Made by a program: the position numbers and the translations under genes
Assembly: GCF_024298925.1 (NCBI RefSeq)
Contig: NZ_CP101283.1
Coordinates: 4,122,513-4,186,512 of the forward strand
Source: Phenylobacterium sp. LH3H17
GTDB taxonomy: Bacteria > Pseudomonadota > Alphaproteobacteria > Caulobacterales > Caulobacteraceae
Direction: 5' to 3'
DNA: 64,000 nt
Shown: one piece after another, positions 18,384 through 27,149 of the stretch
Numbering within the stretch: position 1 is the first letter of the stretch
Layout of the letters: each line of letters begins with the position of its first letter
Notes under the pieces: model-generated
The model's database searches: none
Told to the model about the DNA's origin: nothing
Seen by the model: the letters and a program-made list of their open reading frames with translations, nothing else

Positions 18384-19244
18384 GTGACCACCCACGCGCT
18401 CGCCAGCTATCGGCGCACCCTGCATGACCATCCGCTCGCCGCGGCCATCGAACTGGTCTGCCGCGCGGGCTATGTGGCGCGAGGCTTTGTCTATGTGAGT
18501 ATCGGCTTCATCGCCCTGCTGGCGGCCCTGGACCGCACGCCGAAGGCCGAGGGGGCCATGGGCGCGCTGGAGGCCTGGGCCGACTGGCCGCTGGGCCTGG
18601 TCCTGCTGTGGCTGATCGGAGCCGGCCTCTTCGGCTTCGCCGCCTGGCGCGCACTGCAGTCCGTCTTCGACGCCGACCGGCAGGGACGAAAGCTCAAGGC
18701 CCTGGCCTCCCGGGCCGGCCAGGCGATCAGCGGCGTCGTCTACGCTTCGCTGGGGTTCTCGGTGTACGGCCTGATCGACGCGCTCGAAGACCTGCGTGAG
18801 GTGGACGACCAGGCAAAAACCCGCGAGGGCCTTGAGACCGCCCTGGCCCTGCCCGGCGGCGAGTTGATGGTCATCGCCGTGGGCCTGTTCGTGCTGGGCG
18901 TCGGCGTCGGCAACATCTGGCAGGCGGCGACCAACGACTTCAGCAAGCAGATGTCCTGCGACCGCAAGGTCGGGCGCTGGGTGAGCCTGCTGGGCCGCGT
19001 CGGCTATTTTGCCCGCGGCGTGGCCTTCCTGCCGGCCGGCGGCTTCCTGATGCTGGCGGGCCTCAACACCCGGGCGGGCGAGGCGCAGGGCGGACTGGGC
19101 GCGGCGCTGGACGCCCTGGAGCGCCAGCCGTTCGGGGGGGCCATCCTCGCCCTGACCGCGCTGGGTCTCATGGCCTTCGGCCTCTTCGCCTTCGCCGAGG
19201 CCCGCTATCGGCGCATGAACGTCGACGACGTGGTCGACGCCTGA
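18384..19244 (+). CDS. DUF1206 membrane protein
   Basis: A 286-aa protein with three pairs of hydrophobic segments arranged as three repeats, each opening with an aromatic-Gly pattern ([46 protein letters not shown]). This triplicated six-helix layout is the DUF1206 signature. The function is unknown. The start is a GTG after GAAAGGGGC. It is 68 nt downstream of the persulfide dioxygenase gene on the same strand and might be co-transcribed, though nothing in the protein points to sulfur metabolism. tRNA-Ala follows on the other strand. Confidence 0.85.
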   Translation: MTTHALASYRRTLHDHPLAAAIELVCRAGYVARGFVYVSIGFIALLAALDRTPKAEGAMGALEAWADWPLGLVLLWLIGAGLFGFAAWRALQSVFDADRQGRKLKALASRAGQAISGVVYASLGFSVYGLIDALEDLREVDDQAKTREGLETALALPGGELMVIAVGLFVLGVGVGNIWQAATNDFSKQMSCDRKVGRWVSLLGRVGYFARGVAFLPAGGFLMLAGLNTRAGEAQGGLGAALDALERQPFGGAILALTALGLMAFGLFAFAEARYRRMNVDDVVDA

Positions 19245-19265
19245 CAGCGATGTCGGCAAGGTTCC

Positions 19266-19341
19266 TGGTGGAGCCGAGGGGAGTCGAACCCCTGACCTCC
19301 TCATTGCGAACGAGGCGCTCTACCAACTGAGCTACGGCCCC
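19266..19341 (-). tRNA. tRNA-Ala (anticodon CGC)
   Basis: A complete cloverleaf: acceptor GGGGCCG/CGGCTCC with the G3-U70 pair that marks alanine tRNAs, D arm GCTCAGTTGGTAGAGC, anticodon stem CCTCG/TGAGG with loop TTCGCAA, T arm around GGGGTTCGACTCCCC, and encoded CCA. The anticodon CGC reads GCG alanine codons. Confidence 0.96.
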
Positions 19342-19457
19342 AGGAGGCGCGGAATTAGGGGTCTGAGCCCCGGTCTGTCAAGCCGCAGAAGCGTGCGGCT
19401 TGCCACGGAAGGGCGGCCAGACGATACAGGGCCGGTCATTCCCTGCTGGAAACCTCG

Positions 19458-19772
19458 ATGATCGCGCTGATCGGATTCGTCTTCTTCATCCTCGATAGCC
19501 TGCTGAGCCTCCTGGTCTTCGCCATGATCGCCAGCGCCATCCTCTCCTGGTTGGTGGCCTTCGACGTGATCAACCTGCGCAACCAGTTCGTCTATGGGAT
19601 CGCCAAGTTCCTCGACGCGGTGACGCGGCCGGTGCTGGCGCCGTTCCAGAAGATCATCCCGCCGCTGGGCAATGTGGACATCAGCCCGATCATCGCCATC
19701 CTGGTGATCAGCGGCATCCAGCGCTACCTGCTGCCGGCGGCGCAAGGCGCCCTGCTGAACCTCGTCGTCTAG
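19458..19772 (+). CDS. YggT-family membrane protein
   Basis: A 104-aa protein with two hydrophobic segments, around residues 4-32 ([18 protein letters not shown]) and 75-98 ([18 protein letters not shown]). The intervening [41 protein letters not shown] holds the family signature (P-L-P-phi and D-x-SP). YggT proteins are linked to cell division and shape in several bacteria, with osmotic-shock phenotypes in E. coli. It is followed 4 nt later by the DUF167 gene, a pairing that recurs across proteobacteria. Confidence 0.88.
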   Translation: MIALIGFVFFILDSLLSLLVFAMIASAILSWLVAFDVINLRNQFVYGIAKFLDAVTRPVLAPFQKIIPPLGNVDISPIIAILVISGIQRYLLPAAQGALLNLVV

Positions 19773-19776
19773 GCCC

Positions 19777-20061
19777 ATGCGGCTGCCGGTCCGGGTGACG
19801 CCCAAGGGCGGCCGGGACGCGGTCGACGGCTGGGCCCTGGATCCGGGCGGCCGGACCTACCTGAAGGTGCGGGTCAGCGCCGCGGCGGCCGATGGCGAGG
19901 CCAACGCCGCCCTGACGGCGTTCCTGGCCAAGACCCTGAAGGTCTCCAAGTCCTCCGTGCGCATTGTTTCGGGCGAGACCGCGCGGCTGAAGATGCTGGA
20001 GGTCGAGGGCCTGGACGAGGCGGCGCTGGAAGCCGCCTTCGGCGCGCGGCCTCAGGGATAG
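19777..20061 (+). CDS. DUF167/YggU-family protein
   Basis: A 94-aa protein matching DUF167 (YggU): LPVRVTPKGGRDAVDG, then LKVRVSAAAADGEANAALTAFLAKTLKVSKSSVRIVSGETARLKMLEV, which is the family's whole conserved core. The function is unknown. It is co-transcribed with the YggT gene (4-nt gap). The 3' end overlaps the 3' end of convergent amtB by 10 nt. Confidence 0.88.
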   Translation: MRLPVRVTPKGGRDAVDGWALDPGGRTYLKVRVSAAAADGEANAALTAFLAKTLKVSKSSVRIVSGETARLKMLEVEGLDEAALEAAFGARPQG

Positions 20062-21341
20062 GCCCGCTCGCCGTGGTTGGCGAGGTCGAGGCCGTCCTCC
20101 ACCGCCTCGGCCGAGGCGCGTAGCCCGACCGTCCGGCGGACCACGAAGACCAGCACCAGGGTCGCCACGGCCGACCAGGCGCTGACCGCCGCCACGCCGA
20201 TGACCTGGGTGAGCGCCTGGGAGCCCATGTCGACGCCCTCGGCATAACCCGCCCCGCCGAGCTCAGGGGCCGCCAGCACCGCGACCAGCAAGGTTCCCAG
20301 GATGCCGCCCACCCCGTGGACCGCGAACACGTCGAGACTGTCGTCGACCTTGAGTCGGCTCTTCACGAAATCGACGGCCTGGTAGCAGACGAAGCTGCCC
20401 ACGGCGCCCAGGATCACCCCGCCCAGCGGGCCCACGAAGCCCGAGGCCGGCGTGACGGTAGCCAGGCCGGCCACCACGCCGGTCACTAGGCCGATCATGC
20501 TTGCGCGCTTGTACTTGACCCACTCGATCAACGCCCAGACCAGCCCGGCTGTAGCGGCCGACAGGTGGGTGGCGATCAGGGCCGAGCCCGCGGCTCCGTC
20601 GGCGGCGAGCGCGCTACCGGCGTTGAAGCCGTACCAGCCGACCCACAGCATAGCCGCGCCCATCATGGTCATGCCCGGATTATGCGGCGGGGAGAGATCG
20701 CGCGGGAAGCCGTCGCGCGGACCGAGCCGCCAGGCGATCACCAGGGCCGAGACCCCCGCCGTAGCGTGGACCACCAGCCCGCCCGCATAGTCCATGACCT
20801 TCATGGAGGCCAGCCAGCCGCCGCCCCAGACCCAATGGCAGACCGGCGCATAGACCACCAGCAGCCACAGGCCGGAGAACAGCATGACGGCCGAGAACTT
20901 GATCCGCTCGACGAAGGCGCCGACGATCAGGGCCGGGGTGATGATGGCGAAGGTCATCTGGAAGCCGAAGAACACGCTCTCGGGGAGGGCGCCTGTGACC
21001 GCGTCGCGGCCGACCGAGACGAGGGCGAACTTGGCCAGGTCGCCGACCAGCGGATGGGTCCCGGAGAAGGCCAGGCTGTAGCCGCCGAACAGCCACAGCA
21101 CCGAGGCCAGGCAGGCGATGCCCACGCAATGCATCATCACCGACAGCACGTTCTTCGAGCGCACCAGGCCCGCATAGAAGAGCGCCAGGCCGGGCAAGGT
21201 CATGAACAGCACCAGGGCCGTGGCGCTGAGGATCCAGGCGGTGGCCGCGGGATCGGCGGCGGGCGCGGCGTCCTGCGCCCAGGCCGGAGTCGCGACCATG
21301 GCCAGGGTGATCAACCCAATTACGCGTCTCAGGTAAGACAT
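20052..21341 (-). CDS. amtB: Ammonium transporter
   Basis: A 429-aa Amt/MEP/Rh channel with a cleavable-looking signal peptide (ATPAWAQD) and eleven membrane segments. The twin histidines of the pore are present in PVCHWVWGGGW and VFAVHGVGGILG, and the conserved Asp in MDYAGGLVVHATAG. It moves NH3/NH4+ across the inner membrane. AmtB genes usually follow glnK, encoding the PII gating protein; none is adjacent here, so PII control would come from an unlinked gene. Confidence 0.94.
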   Translation of the reverse strand: MSYLRRVIGLITLAMVATPAWAQDAAPAADPAATAWILSATALVLFMTLPGLALFYAGLVRSKNVLSVMMHCVGIACLASVLWLFGGYSLAFSGTHPLVGDLAKFALVSVGRDAVTGALPESVFFGFQMTFAIITPALIVGAFVERIKFSAVMLFSGLWLLVVYAPVCHWVWGGGWLASMKVMDYAGGLVVHATAGVSALVIAWRLGPRDGFPRDLSPPHNPGMTMMGAAMLWVGWYGFNAGSALAADGAAGSALIATHLSAATAGLVWALIEWVKYKRASMIGLVTGVVAGLATVTPASGFVGPLGGVILGAVGSFVCYQAVDFVKSRLKVDDSLDVFAVHGVGGILGTLLVAVLAAPELGGAGYAEGVDMGSQALTQVIGVAAVSAWSAVATLVLVFVVRRTVGLRASAEAVEDGLDLANHGERAYP

Positions 21342-21452
21342 GCCGCCTAGCCCCCAGAATGCGGTTCGACGACCCTGGCTACATGACTCTCTGCCCGGTG
21401 TGCAGGCACAATCTTGCGGAGCCCGCCCAAAACCTGGGCGCCGGCCCCGCGC

Positions 21453-22892
21453 CTAGAATTCTTCCCAGCTGTCCTGGCGGCCGACCACGGCCAGGCGCGG
21501 CGAGCCGCCCTGGGCGGCGCGGGCGCGGACGGGCGGGGCGGAGGCCTGGATCGGCTCGCCGTCGTGTGTCCGGAACTGGCCGATCAGCTTGGCGAGTTCC
21601 ACCGCTTCATTGGCCAGGGCGTGACTGGCGGCGGTGGATTCCTCGACCATGGCGGCGTTCTGCTGGGTCACCTGGTCCATCTGGTTGACCGCGGCATTGA
21701 CCTGATGGAGCCCGGTCGCCTGCTCCTGGGCGCTGGAGGCGATCTCCGAGACGATGCCGTTGATCTCAGCCACCTGGCTGACGATCACCTGCAGGGCCTT
21801 GCCCGTCTCGGCCACCAGGCTCACCCCGTGGCCGACCTGCTCGCCCGAGGCGTGGATCAGGGCCTTGATCTCCTTTGCCGCCTGGGCCGAGCGCTGGGCC
21901 AGGGCCCGGACTTCCGAGGCGACGACGGCGAAGCCGCGGCCGGCGTCTCCCGCCCGGGCGGCTTCCACCCCAGCGTTCAGGGCCAGGAGGTTGGTCTGGA
22001 AGGCGATCTCGTCGATCACCCCGATGATCTGCTCGATCTGGCGCGACGAGCCCTCGATCTCGCCCATGGCGGCGGTGGCCTTTCGGACCACCTCTGCGCT
22101 CTGGGCGGCGTTGACGCGTGCCGTCTCGACCACCCCGCGGGCGTGGGTGGCGCCTTCGGCGGTCCGGCGGACGGTCTCGGTGATCTCGTCGAGGGCCGCG
22201 GCGGTTTCTTCCAGGCTGGCGGCCTGGCGCTCGGTGCGGTGGGAGAGGTCGTCGGCGGCGCGGCTGATCTCGTCGGCGCCGGAGCGCATGCTTGAGGTCG
22301 CCCCGACCACCACGCCCATGGTGTTCTGCAATTGGCTCATGGCCACGTTGAAGTCGTGCTTCAGAGGCTCGTATTCCGGGGCCACCTCCTGCTCCACGCG
22401 GGCGGTCAGGTCACCATGCGCCAGCCGCGCCAGGCCGTCGGCCAGGGCCGCGACGACCACCGCCTGGTGCTGGGAGACGGCAGACCGTTCGGACGACAGG
22501 CGATGGCGTTCGGTCTCGGCTGCCGTGCTGGCGGCTTCGCGGCCGGCGCGCACGGCGCGGGCCTCGGCGAGGTCATGGCGCAGGACGTCCAGGGCGCGGG
22601 CCAGGACGCCGGTCTCGCCGTTCAGCTCCAGGCCATGCACGGGCTTCTCGTAGCGCCCGGCCGACAGTTCGGCGACCGAGGCCGAGATCTCGACCAGCGG
22701 CGTCTTGACCAGGCCGCGAAAAACGACGGAGAGCGCGAACAGGGCCAGGAGTCCAACCGCGATCCCGCCCCCGATCAGCATCATGCCGCCGATCTTGGCT
22801 GCGGCCAGTCCCCAGGCCGCGGCGGCCGTGGCGCCCATAGCGCAGGCTGTCGCCCAGGTGAGTTTTGCGGTGATCGACGAGCGGGCCAGCAT
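21453..22892 (-). CDS. Methyl-accepting chemotaxis protein
   Basis: A 479-aa MCP without a periplasmic sensor domain: two hydrophobic segments within residues 8-60, separated by only a few residues, then HAMP-like regions (LKHDFN and surrounding), then the signalling domain with the hairpin tip [31 protein letters not shown]. It ends in DSWEEF, a CheR/CheB-docking pentapeptide of the NWETF type. With so little outside the membrane, it likely senses a cytoplasmic or membrane-derived signal. The cheW gene lies 36 nt upstream on the same strand. Confidence 0.92.
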   Translation of the reverse strand: MLARSSITAKLTWATACAMGATAAAAWGLAAAKIGGMMLIGGGIAVGLLALFALSVVFRGLVKTPLVEISASVAELSAGRYEKPVHGLELNGETGVLARALDVLRHDLAEARAVRAGREAASTAAETERHRLSSERSAVSQHQAVVVAALADGLARLAHGDLTARVEQEVAPEYEPLKHDFNVAMSQLQNTMGVVVGATSSMRSGADEISRAADDLSHRTERQAASLEETAAALDEITETVRRTAEGATHARGVVETARVNAAQSAEVVRKATAAMGEIEGSSRQIEQIIGVIDEIAFQTNLLALNAGVEAARAGDAGRGFAVVASEVRALAQRSAQAAKEIKALIHASGEQVGHGVSLVAETGKALQVIVSQVAEINGIVSEIASSAQEQATGLHQVNAAVNQMDQVTQQNAAMVEESTAASHALANEAVELAKLIGQFRTHDGEPIQASAPPVRARAAQGGSPRLAVVGRQDSWEEF

Positions 22893-22928
22893 CTTTGGGG
22901 GTGTGTCCTGGTACGCGGAAGGGGGTTG

Positions 22929-23414
22929 TCAGGCCGCGGCGGCGGCGACCGCCGTCGCCTGAACGTCGGGCGGGAGGATGTGGTCGAGGGACAGCAGCGA
23001 GACGATGCCGGTGTCGGTGGTCATCACCCCGGCCACATAGGTGGTCGATTCCACGCTGCCGACCGACGGCGCCGGCTGGATCAGGCCCTCGGTGACGGTG
23101 AGGATGTCGGAGACCGCATCGACCACGAGGCCCATCTGGGAGTCGCCTATCTGGGCCACGACCACCACCGAGGAGGGGCCGGGCTCGGCCGCGCCGAGAC
23201 CGAGTCGGGCGCCGAGATCGATGACGGGCAGGATCGCCCCGCGCAGGTTCATCATGCCCAGGACATGGGGCGGGGCGTGCGGCAAGGGGGTCGCCGCGGT
23301 CCAACCCCTAATCTCGCGCACGGCCATGATGTCGATGGCGTAGGCCTGATCGCCGATTCGGACCGAGATCAGTTCCGCCCCGGGGGACGGGATGCGCGAC
23401 GTCGAAATTTCCAT
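22929..23414 (-). CDS. cheW: CheW chemotaxis coupling protein
   Basis: A 161-aa CheW-domain protein: ELISVRIGDQAYAIDIMAVREIRGW at the start, PHAPPHVLGMMNLRGAILPVIDLGARLGL in the middle (the receptor-contact loop), and the five-strand second subdomain afterwards. It bridges receptors to the CheA kinase. Its ATG shares one base with the stop of the MCP remnant upstream (TGATG), so it was once translated right after a full receptor. cheA is not in the window. Confidence 0.92.
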   Translation of the reverse strand: MEISTSRIPSPGAELISVRIGDQAYAIDIMAVREIRGWTAATPLPHAPPHVLGMMNLRGAILPVIDLGARLGLGAAEPGPSSVVVVAQIGDSQMGLVVDAVSDILTVTEGLIQPAPSVGSVESTTYVAGVMTTDTGIVSLLSLDHILPPDVQATAVAAAAA

Positions 23415-23715
23415 CAGAACTCCTCCCAGCTGTCGGCCTCGAACGCCGGCTCGTGCTTCACCGCGGCGCTTCCGCGGGTGGCATAGGCCCTTGCGCGCAA
23501 GGGCTTTGCGGCCGACGAAGCGGCGGGCCTGCGCGCGGCGGTCTGGGGCGAGGCCGCCCCGATGGTGAACTGCCCCATGAGGCGCGCGAGTTCGATCGCC
23601 TTGTTGGCGAGGGTCTGGCTGGCGGCGGTGGACTGTTCGACCATGGCGCCATTTTGCGGCCTAACCTGATCCATCTGATTAACGACGCGGTCGACCGCGC
23701 TCGGGCGGTTGATGG
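23414..23715 (-). pseudogene. Remnant of a second MCP gene (C-terminal end only)
   Basis: From about 23715 down, the frame reads like the tail of the intact MCP: VVNQMDQVRPQNGAMVEQS aligns with [19 protein letters not shown], followed by STAASQTLANKAIELARLMGQF, a variable linker and a final DSWEEF identical to the intact receptor's end. The signalling tip, HAMP and membrane parts are missing. The truncation point is close to the divergent sirtuin start (23783), so a deletion or rearrangement joined the two. No sensible start codon is left for a functional receptor. Confidence 0.8.
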
Positions 23716-23782
23716 CCTGGCTCCGCTGGTTGCCAGCAGGCTCGCCGGGCGCTCCTATGTCGCCGAAAGGGGCGCGACGGCC

Positions 23783-24544
23783 ATGGATCAACTCTCAACA
23801 CGCGGCAGCCCCGCCTCGCGCCGCGATCTCGCACGGGCGATCGCGCAGGCGGGCAAGGTTGTGGTGTTCACGGGCGCCGGCATCTCCACTGAATCGGGCG
23901 TGCCCGACTTCCGCAGTCCGGGCGGGGTGTGGAGCCGCATGACCCCGATCAGGTTCCAGGACTTCGTCGCCGACGAGGCGAAGCGGCGGGAAGCCTGGAC
24001 GCGAACCTTCTCGGGCGCGGCGCGATGGACGGGAGCCAAGCCCAACGCCGGGCACGCGGCGGTGGCGCGGCTGGTGGCGGAGGGCAAGGTCACCGCCGTC
24101 ATCACCCAGAACGTCGACAACCTGCACCAGGAGTCCGGCGTGCCGGCGGACCAGATCGTCGAACTGCACGGCAACGCCCACTACGCCCGCTGCCTGGCCT
24201 GCGGGCTGCGCCACGAATTCGACGACTTCCGGGACGCTTTCCTGGAGCGCGGGGTCATACCGGCCTGCCGCGACTGCGGCGGCCTTGTGAAATCGGCCAC
24301 CATCTCTTTCGGCCAGGCCATGCCCTCCGAGCCCATGGCCCGGGCCGAGGCCGCGACCCTCGACTGCGACCTCTTCCTGGTGCTCGGATCATCCCTGGTG
24401 GTCTATCCGGCGGCCGGCTTCCCGCTCCTGGCGAAGCGCAACGGGGCGCGCCTGGCGATCGTCAACCGCGAGCCGACGGACCAGGACATCCATGCCGACC
24501 TGGTCCTGCACGACGAGATCGGCCCGGTCATGAGTCAGCTCTAG
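23783..24544 (+). CDS. cobB: NAD-dependent deacylase, sirtuin
   Basis: A 253-aa class III sirtuin. GAGISTESGVPDFRS (NAD-binding), TQNVDNLH (catalytic region) and ELHGNAHYARCLACG with a second pair CRDCGG give the four-Cys zinc site, and VLGSSLVVYPAAGFP the C-terminal NAD motif. It removes acyl groups from protein lysines using NAD. Acetyl-CoA synthetase, the classic sirtuin target, is encoded 13 kb away. The ATG is the first sensible start; the upstream open frame overlaps the MCP remnant antisense and is not conserved in character. Confidence 0.9.
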   Translation: MDQLSTRGSPASRRDLARAIAQAGKVVVFTGAGISTESGVPDFRSPGGVWSRMTPIRFQDFVADEAKRREAWTRTFSGAARWTGAKPNAGHAAVARLVAEGKVTAVITQNVDNLHQESGVPADQIVELHGNAHYARCLACGLRHEFDDFRDAFLERGVIPACRDCGGLVKSATISFGQAMPSEPMARAEAATLDCDLFLVLGSSLVVYPAAGFPLLAKRNGARLAIVNREPTDQDIHADLVLHDEIGPVMSQL

Positions 24545-24602
24545 GCCGCGCGGCGGGGGGCGGGACCTGCATCCCCGGCGACGAGCTGCGCCGCTGTCGG
24601 GA

Positions 24603-24872
24603 TCACCGTTTTGCGGGCCGGGCCCTCAGCCTGGCGGGCGGCGGGTCGGCGCGGAAGTCTCCGGCCGTCCCCAGCTTGGCGTTGCAGGAGGGACAGCGGA
24701 CCTCGGCGGCGTCCTCCAGCCCGGGGGCGACCGACAGCCCGGCCCCGCACGGCTTGCACTTCCACTCGTGAGCCGGAGGCGGCGGAGGCGGCGGCGCGGG
24801 CGCGCCCGGCACGATCACCTTGGGCGGATTCTTCAGCTTCAGGATCGGGCGGCGTCGAGGCTCGTCGGTCAT
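24603..24872 (-). CDS. Small zinc-ribbon-like hypothetical protein (89 aa)
   Basis: A basic, Pro-rich protein with one CxxC pair in WKCKPCGAGL and a second in RCPSCNAKLG, spaced as in a zinc ribbon. A run of nine or so prolines precedes the first pair, and the N-terminus reads MTDEPRRRPILKLKNPPKV. No family is recognised. It is convergent with the sirtuin gene. The proline run and GC content make spurious reading a risk, but the two CxxC pairs favour a real gene. Confidence 0.6.
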   Translation of the reverse strand: MTDEPRRRPILKLKNPPKVIVPGAPAPPPPPPPAHEWKCKPCGAGLSVAPGLEDAAEVRCPSCNAKLGTAGDFRADPPPARLRARPAKR

Positions 24873-25116
24873 GGCGGCGGTTCCGAGATGGCCCAGCGCG
24901 CGCGGGCGCCGGGCGTTCTCTCCCGTCCATCGCCCCCATGCAACAGGAAAGGTGTTCGACGTTTCGCCGCGAAGTCGTCGAATAATGGCAACCGCTTGAA
25001 CATCTTTATCGCTTAACAGGGCGAACGGCTGGTCAAGACTGCCAGCGGTAGTATTCTTCTAACGACACGCGGGCGAGATGCCTTGCCACGTACATGAATT
25101 CCGGGGGAGAGAACCC

Positions 25117-26049
25117 ATGAAGTTGACTTGGACCCATGGCGCGGCCCTGCTCGCCAGCGTAGCGATCAGCGGCTGCGGCCTGGGAGGCGACAAGGCGCCG
25201 AAGGGCCAGGTGGTCGCCACCGTCGACGGCGAGGAAATCACGGCCATGGAGCTCAACGCTGAACTGGCCGGCGTGCAGATCGCCGACGCCACCCAGCGCA
25301 AGCAGGCCGAGCAGGCGGCCCTGAAGCAGATCATCCTGCGCAAACTCCTCGTCCAACAGGCCAAGGAGGAGAAGCTCGACAAGACGCCGGCGTTCTCCCA
25401 GCAGCGCGACCGCGCCGAGGAGAACCTGCTCGCCGGCATGATGCAGAAGAAGATGTCCCAAGGGATCGCCGATCCACCGAAGGCCGAGGCCGAGAAGTTC
25501 GTGGCCGAGCACCCGGCCATGTTCGCCAACCGCCGGGTCATGGTGGTCGATCAGATCGTCACCACCCCCATCAGCCCCGCGGTCAGCAAGCAGCTGGAGC
25601 CGACCACCACCCTCGAGCAGGTCGAGGCCGTCTTCCGGGCGAACAATCTCGACTTCCAGCGCACCACGGTGGTCCTGGACACGCTGAATGCGCCGCCGGC
25701 CTTCATCACCACCCTCGAGAAGCTGCCGCCGGGCGAGATCTTCGTCTTCCCGCGCCCCGGCGCGGTGATCGTCAACCAGATCCGCGACACTCGCTCCACG
25801 CCCTTCGTCGGCGATCGGGCGGTGACCTACGCCCTGGCCGGCCTGAAGAGCCTCCGCGTCCAGGAATCCGTCGGCAAGAAGATGGAGATCCTGGAGAAGG
25901 GGGCCGCGTCCAAGATCCAGTACAACGAGGCCTACAAGCCCAAGCCGGCCCCGAAGGCCCCAGCGGGCAAGTCGGCCGCCCCGGCCGCCAAGCCCGGCGC
26001 CCCGGCTCCGACCACTCCGGCCACTCCGTCCGCCGTCCCTAAGACGTAG
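25117..26049 (+). CDS. EpsD-like peptidyl-prolyl cis-trans isomerase lipoprotein
   Basis: The 310-aa product starts with a lipoprotein signal (ASVAISGC, lipid Cys near residue 20). VVATVDGEEITAMELNAEL and the helix ILRKLLVQQAKEEKL are the SurA-N-like chaperone segment. The middle part corresponds to a parvulin-like domain. The family is used in exopolysaccharide/exosortase loci, where it is called EpsD. The tail is a low-complexity Pro/Ala/Lys run. The convergent next gene encodes a PEP-CTERM protein, the substrate class linked with EpsD-type loci. GGGGGAGAG precedes the ATG. Confidence 0.75.
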   Translation: MKLTWTHGAALLASVAISGCGLGGDKAPKGQVVATVDGEEITAMELNAELAGVQIADATQRKQAEQAALKQIILRKLLVQQAKEEKLDKTPAFSQQRDRAEENLLAGMMQKKMSQGIADPPKAEAEKFVAEHPAMFANRRVMVVDQIVTTPISPAVSKQLEPTTTLEQVEAVFRANNLDFQRTTVVLDTLNAPPAFITTLEKLPPGEIFVFPRPGAVIVNQIRDTRSTPFVGDRAVTYALAGLKSLRVQESVGKKMEILEKGAASKIQYNEAYKPKPAPKAPAGKSAAPAAKPGAPAPTTPATPSAVPKT

Positions 26050-26111
26050 GGACGCGAGCGAACCGGCGCGGCTGGGCCGCGTCGGGTGTCTTGTGGATTG
26101 CGAACAAAAAA

Positions 26112-26139
26112 GCGCCGCCGATCGTGAGATCGGCGGCGC
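26112..26139 (-). terminator. Strong intrinsic terminator, probably bidirectional
   Basis: A perfect 12-bp stem, GCGCCGCCGATC with GATCGGCGGCGC, closes a GTGA loop. Read on the minus strand it is followed by a run of six T, a canonical end for the PEP-CTERM gene. On the plus strand a weaker CTTCTCTTGTT follows, so it may also end the EpsD-like gene. Confidence 0.9.
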
Positions 26140-26162
26140 CTTCTCTTGTTCGGTCAAACGCT

Positions 26163-26831
26163 TTAGGCGAACATGGCCGCTTGCTTACGGCGCGCACTGC
26201 GCACCATGGAGCCGACGCCGCCGAAGCCCATGATCATCATCGCCCAGGTGGCGGGTTCAGGAACGCCTGACTTGAACGCGAAATCGTCGGCCTCGAAGGC
26301 CTTCCCGTTCGAGTAAAGTTCGATCCCGACCAGTTGGGTGTCGAGGCCGCTCAGCGTGAAGTTATAGCGCTGGTTGGTCTGCGGCAGGCCTTGTTGGCCG
26401 GAGCCCGAGCCCGGGATGATCGTGGTGCCGCCGGCGGTGTGCAGGCGGACCTCGTTGAACTGGTCGTTCGACCCCCAGTAGAAGCTGAAGGTGTGGACCG
26501 GACCGCTGATCAGGCTGCCAACGTGGATCGTGGCGGACTGCGGCGAAGGCGAACCGGTCGCCGGAACGACGATGAAGTTCGTCAGGTCTTGCCACGGCGC
26601 GGCGTACTGGTTGGGCAGGCCGCCCGTTTGGATGCTGTAGTTGCCCGACAGAACGCTAAGCGGATAGGGACCGCTTTCAAAGTCCAGCAGGACCGTCTGA
26701 CCGGCCGGAAGCGGCAGGGCGTCGGGACCATTCGTCGAAGTCACAATGACGGCGGCGCTAGCCGCAGTCGCCACGACCGTGGCCGTGGCCGCGAAAACGG
26801 CTCCGGCCAAAATCTTCTTAAAGTTGCTCAC
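26163..26831 (-). CDS. PEPxxWA-CTERM sorting domain protein
   Basis: A 222-aa secreted protein. It has a signal peptide (KKILAGAVFAATATVVATAASA) and a beta-rich body with no known domain. The C-terminus is VPEPATWAMMIMGFGGVGSMVRSARRKQ: the PEP motif, a hydrophobic helix and an Arg-rich tail, which is the PEPxxWA-CTERM sorting signal of sphingomonads and caulobacters. The sorting enzyme would cut near PEP. I use the GTG start behind GGAGGG (about 7-nt spacing), since upstream in-frame starts lack a signal peptide. An EpsD-like gene faces it across the terminator. Confidence 0.85.
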   Translation of the reverse strand: MSNFKKILAGAVFAATATVVATAASAAVIVTSTNGPDALPLPAGQTVLLDFESGPYPLSVLSGNYSIQTGGLPNQYAAPWQDLTNFIVVPATGSPSPQSATIHVGSLISGPVHTFSFYWGSNDQFNEVRLHTAGGTTIIPGSGSGQQGLPQTNQRYNFTLSGLDTQLVGIELYSNGKAFEADDFAFKSGVPEPATWAMMIMGFGGVGSMVRSARRKQAAMFA

Positions 26832-27033
26832 TTGGGAGCCCTCCATAAACCACATGTCCAATGCCCCTCCGAGTAACGCCCCCCGGACGCAAGTAGCCCG
26901 CCCGTAACTCAGTGGTTCACAATTGGTTAAATCCGAACCTATGCCGCACCGCAACGGGATTCCCCAAATACGTGCGTTTTGTTCGACGAATGGTGTTATT
27001 TGGCCCGATTGCCGTGCAATTTCAGGGCAGGGG

Positions 27034-27109
27034 TGGTGCCGCCTAGGTGACTCGAACACCTGACCTACGCATTACGAATGCGCCGCTCTACCGGCTGAGC
27101 TAAGGCGGC
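27034..27109 (-). tRNA. tRNA-Thr (anticodon CGT)
   Basis: The cloverleaf folds with acceptor GCCGCCT/AGGCGGC, D arm GCTCAGCCGGTAGAGC, anticodon stem GCGCA/TGCGT with loop TTCGTAA, T arm around CAGGTGTTCGAGTCACCT, discriminator A and encoded CCA. The anticodon CGT reads ACG threonine codons. Confidence 0.95.
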
Positions 27110-27149
27110 CCGAAGGCTGTCGCGGACCCTGCGGTTCGCGAGCGAGCGC

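Noticed and set aside
24873..25116. Short gene in the 244-bp gap before the EpsD-like gene
   Set aside because: No frame with an RBS and family character; only promoter-like AT-richer sequence is seen.
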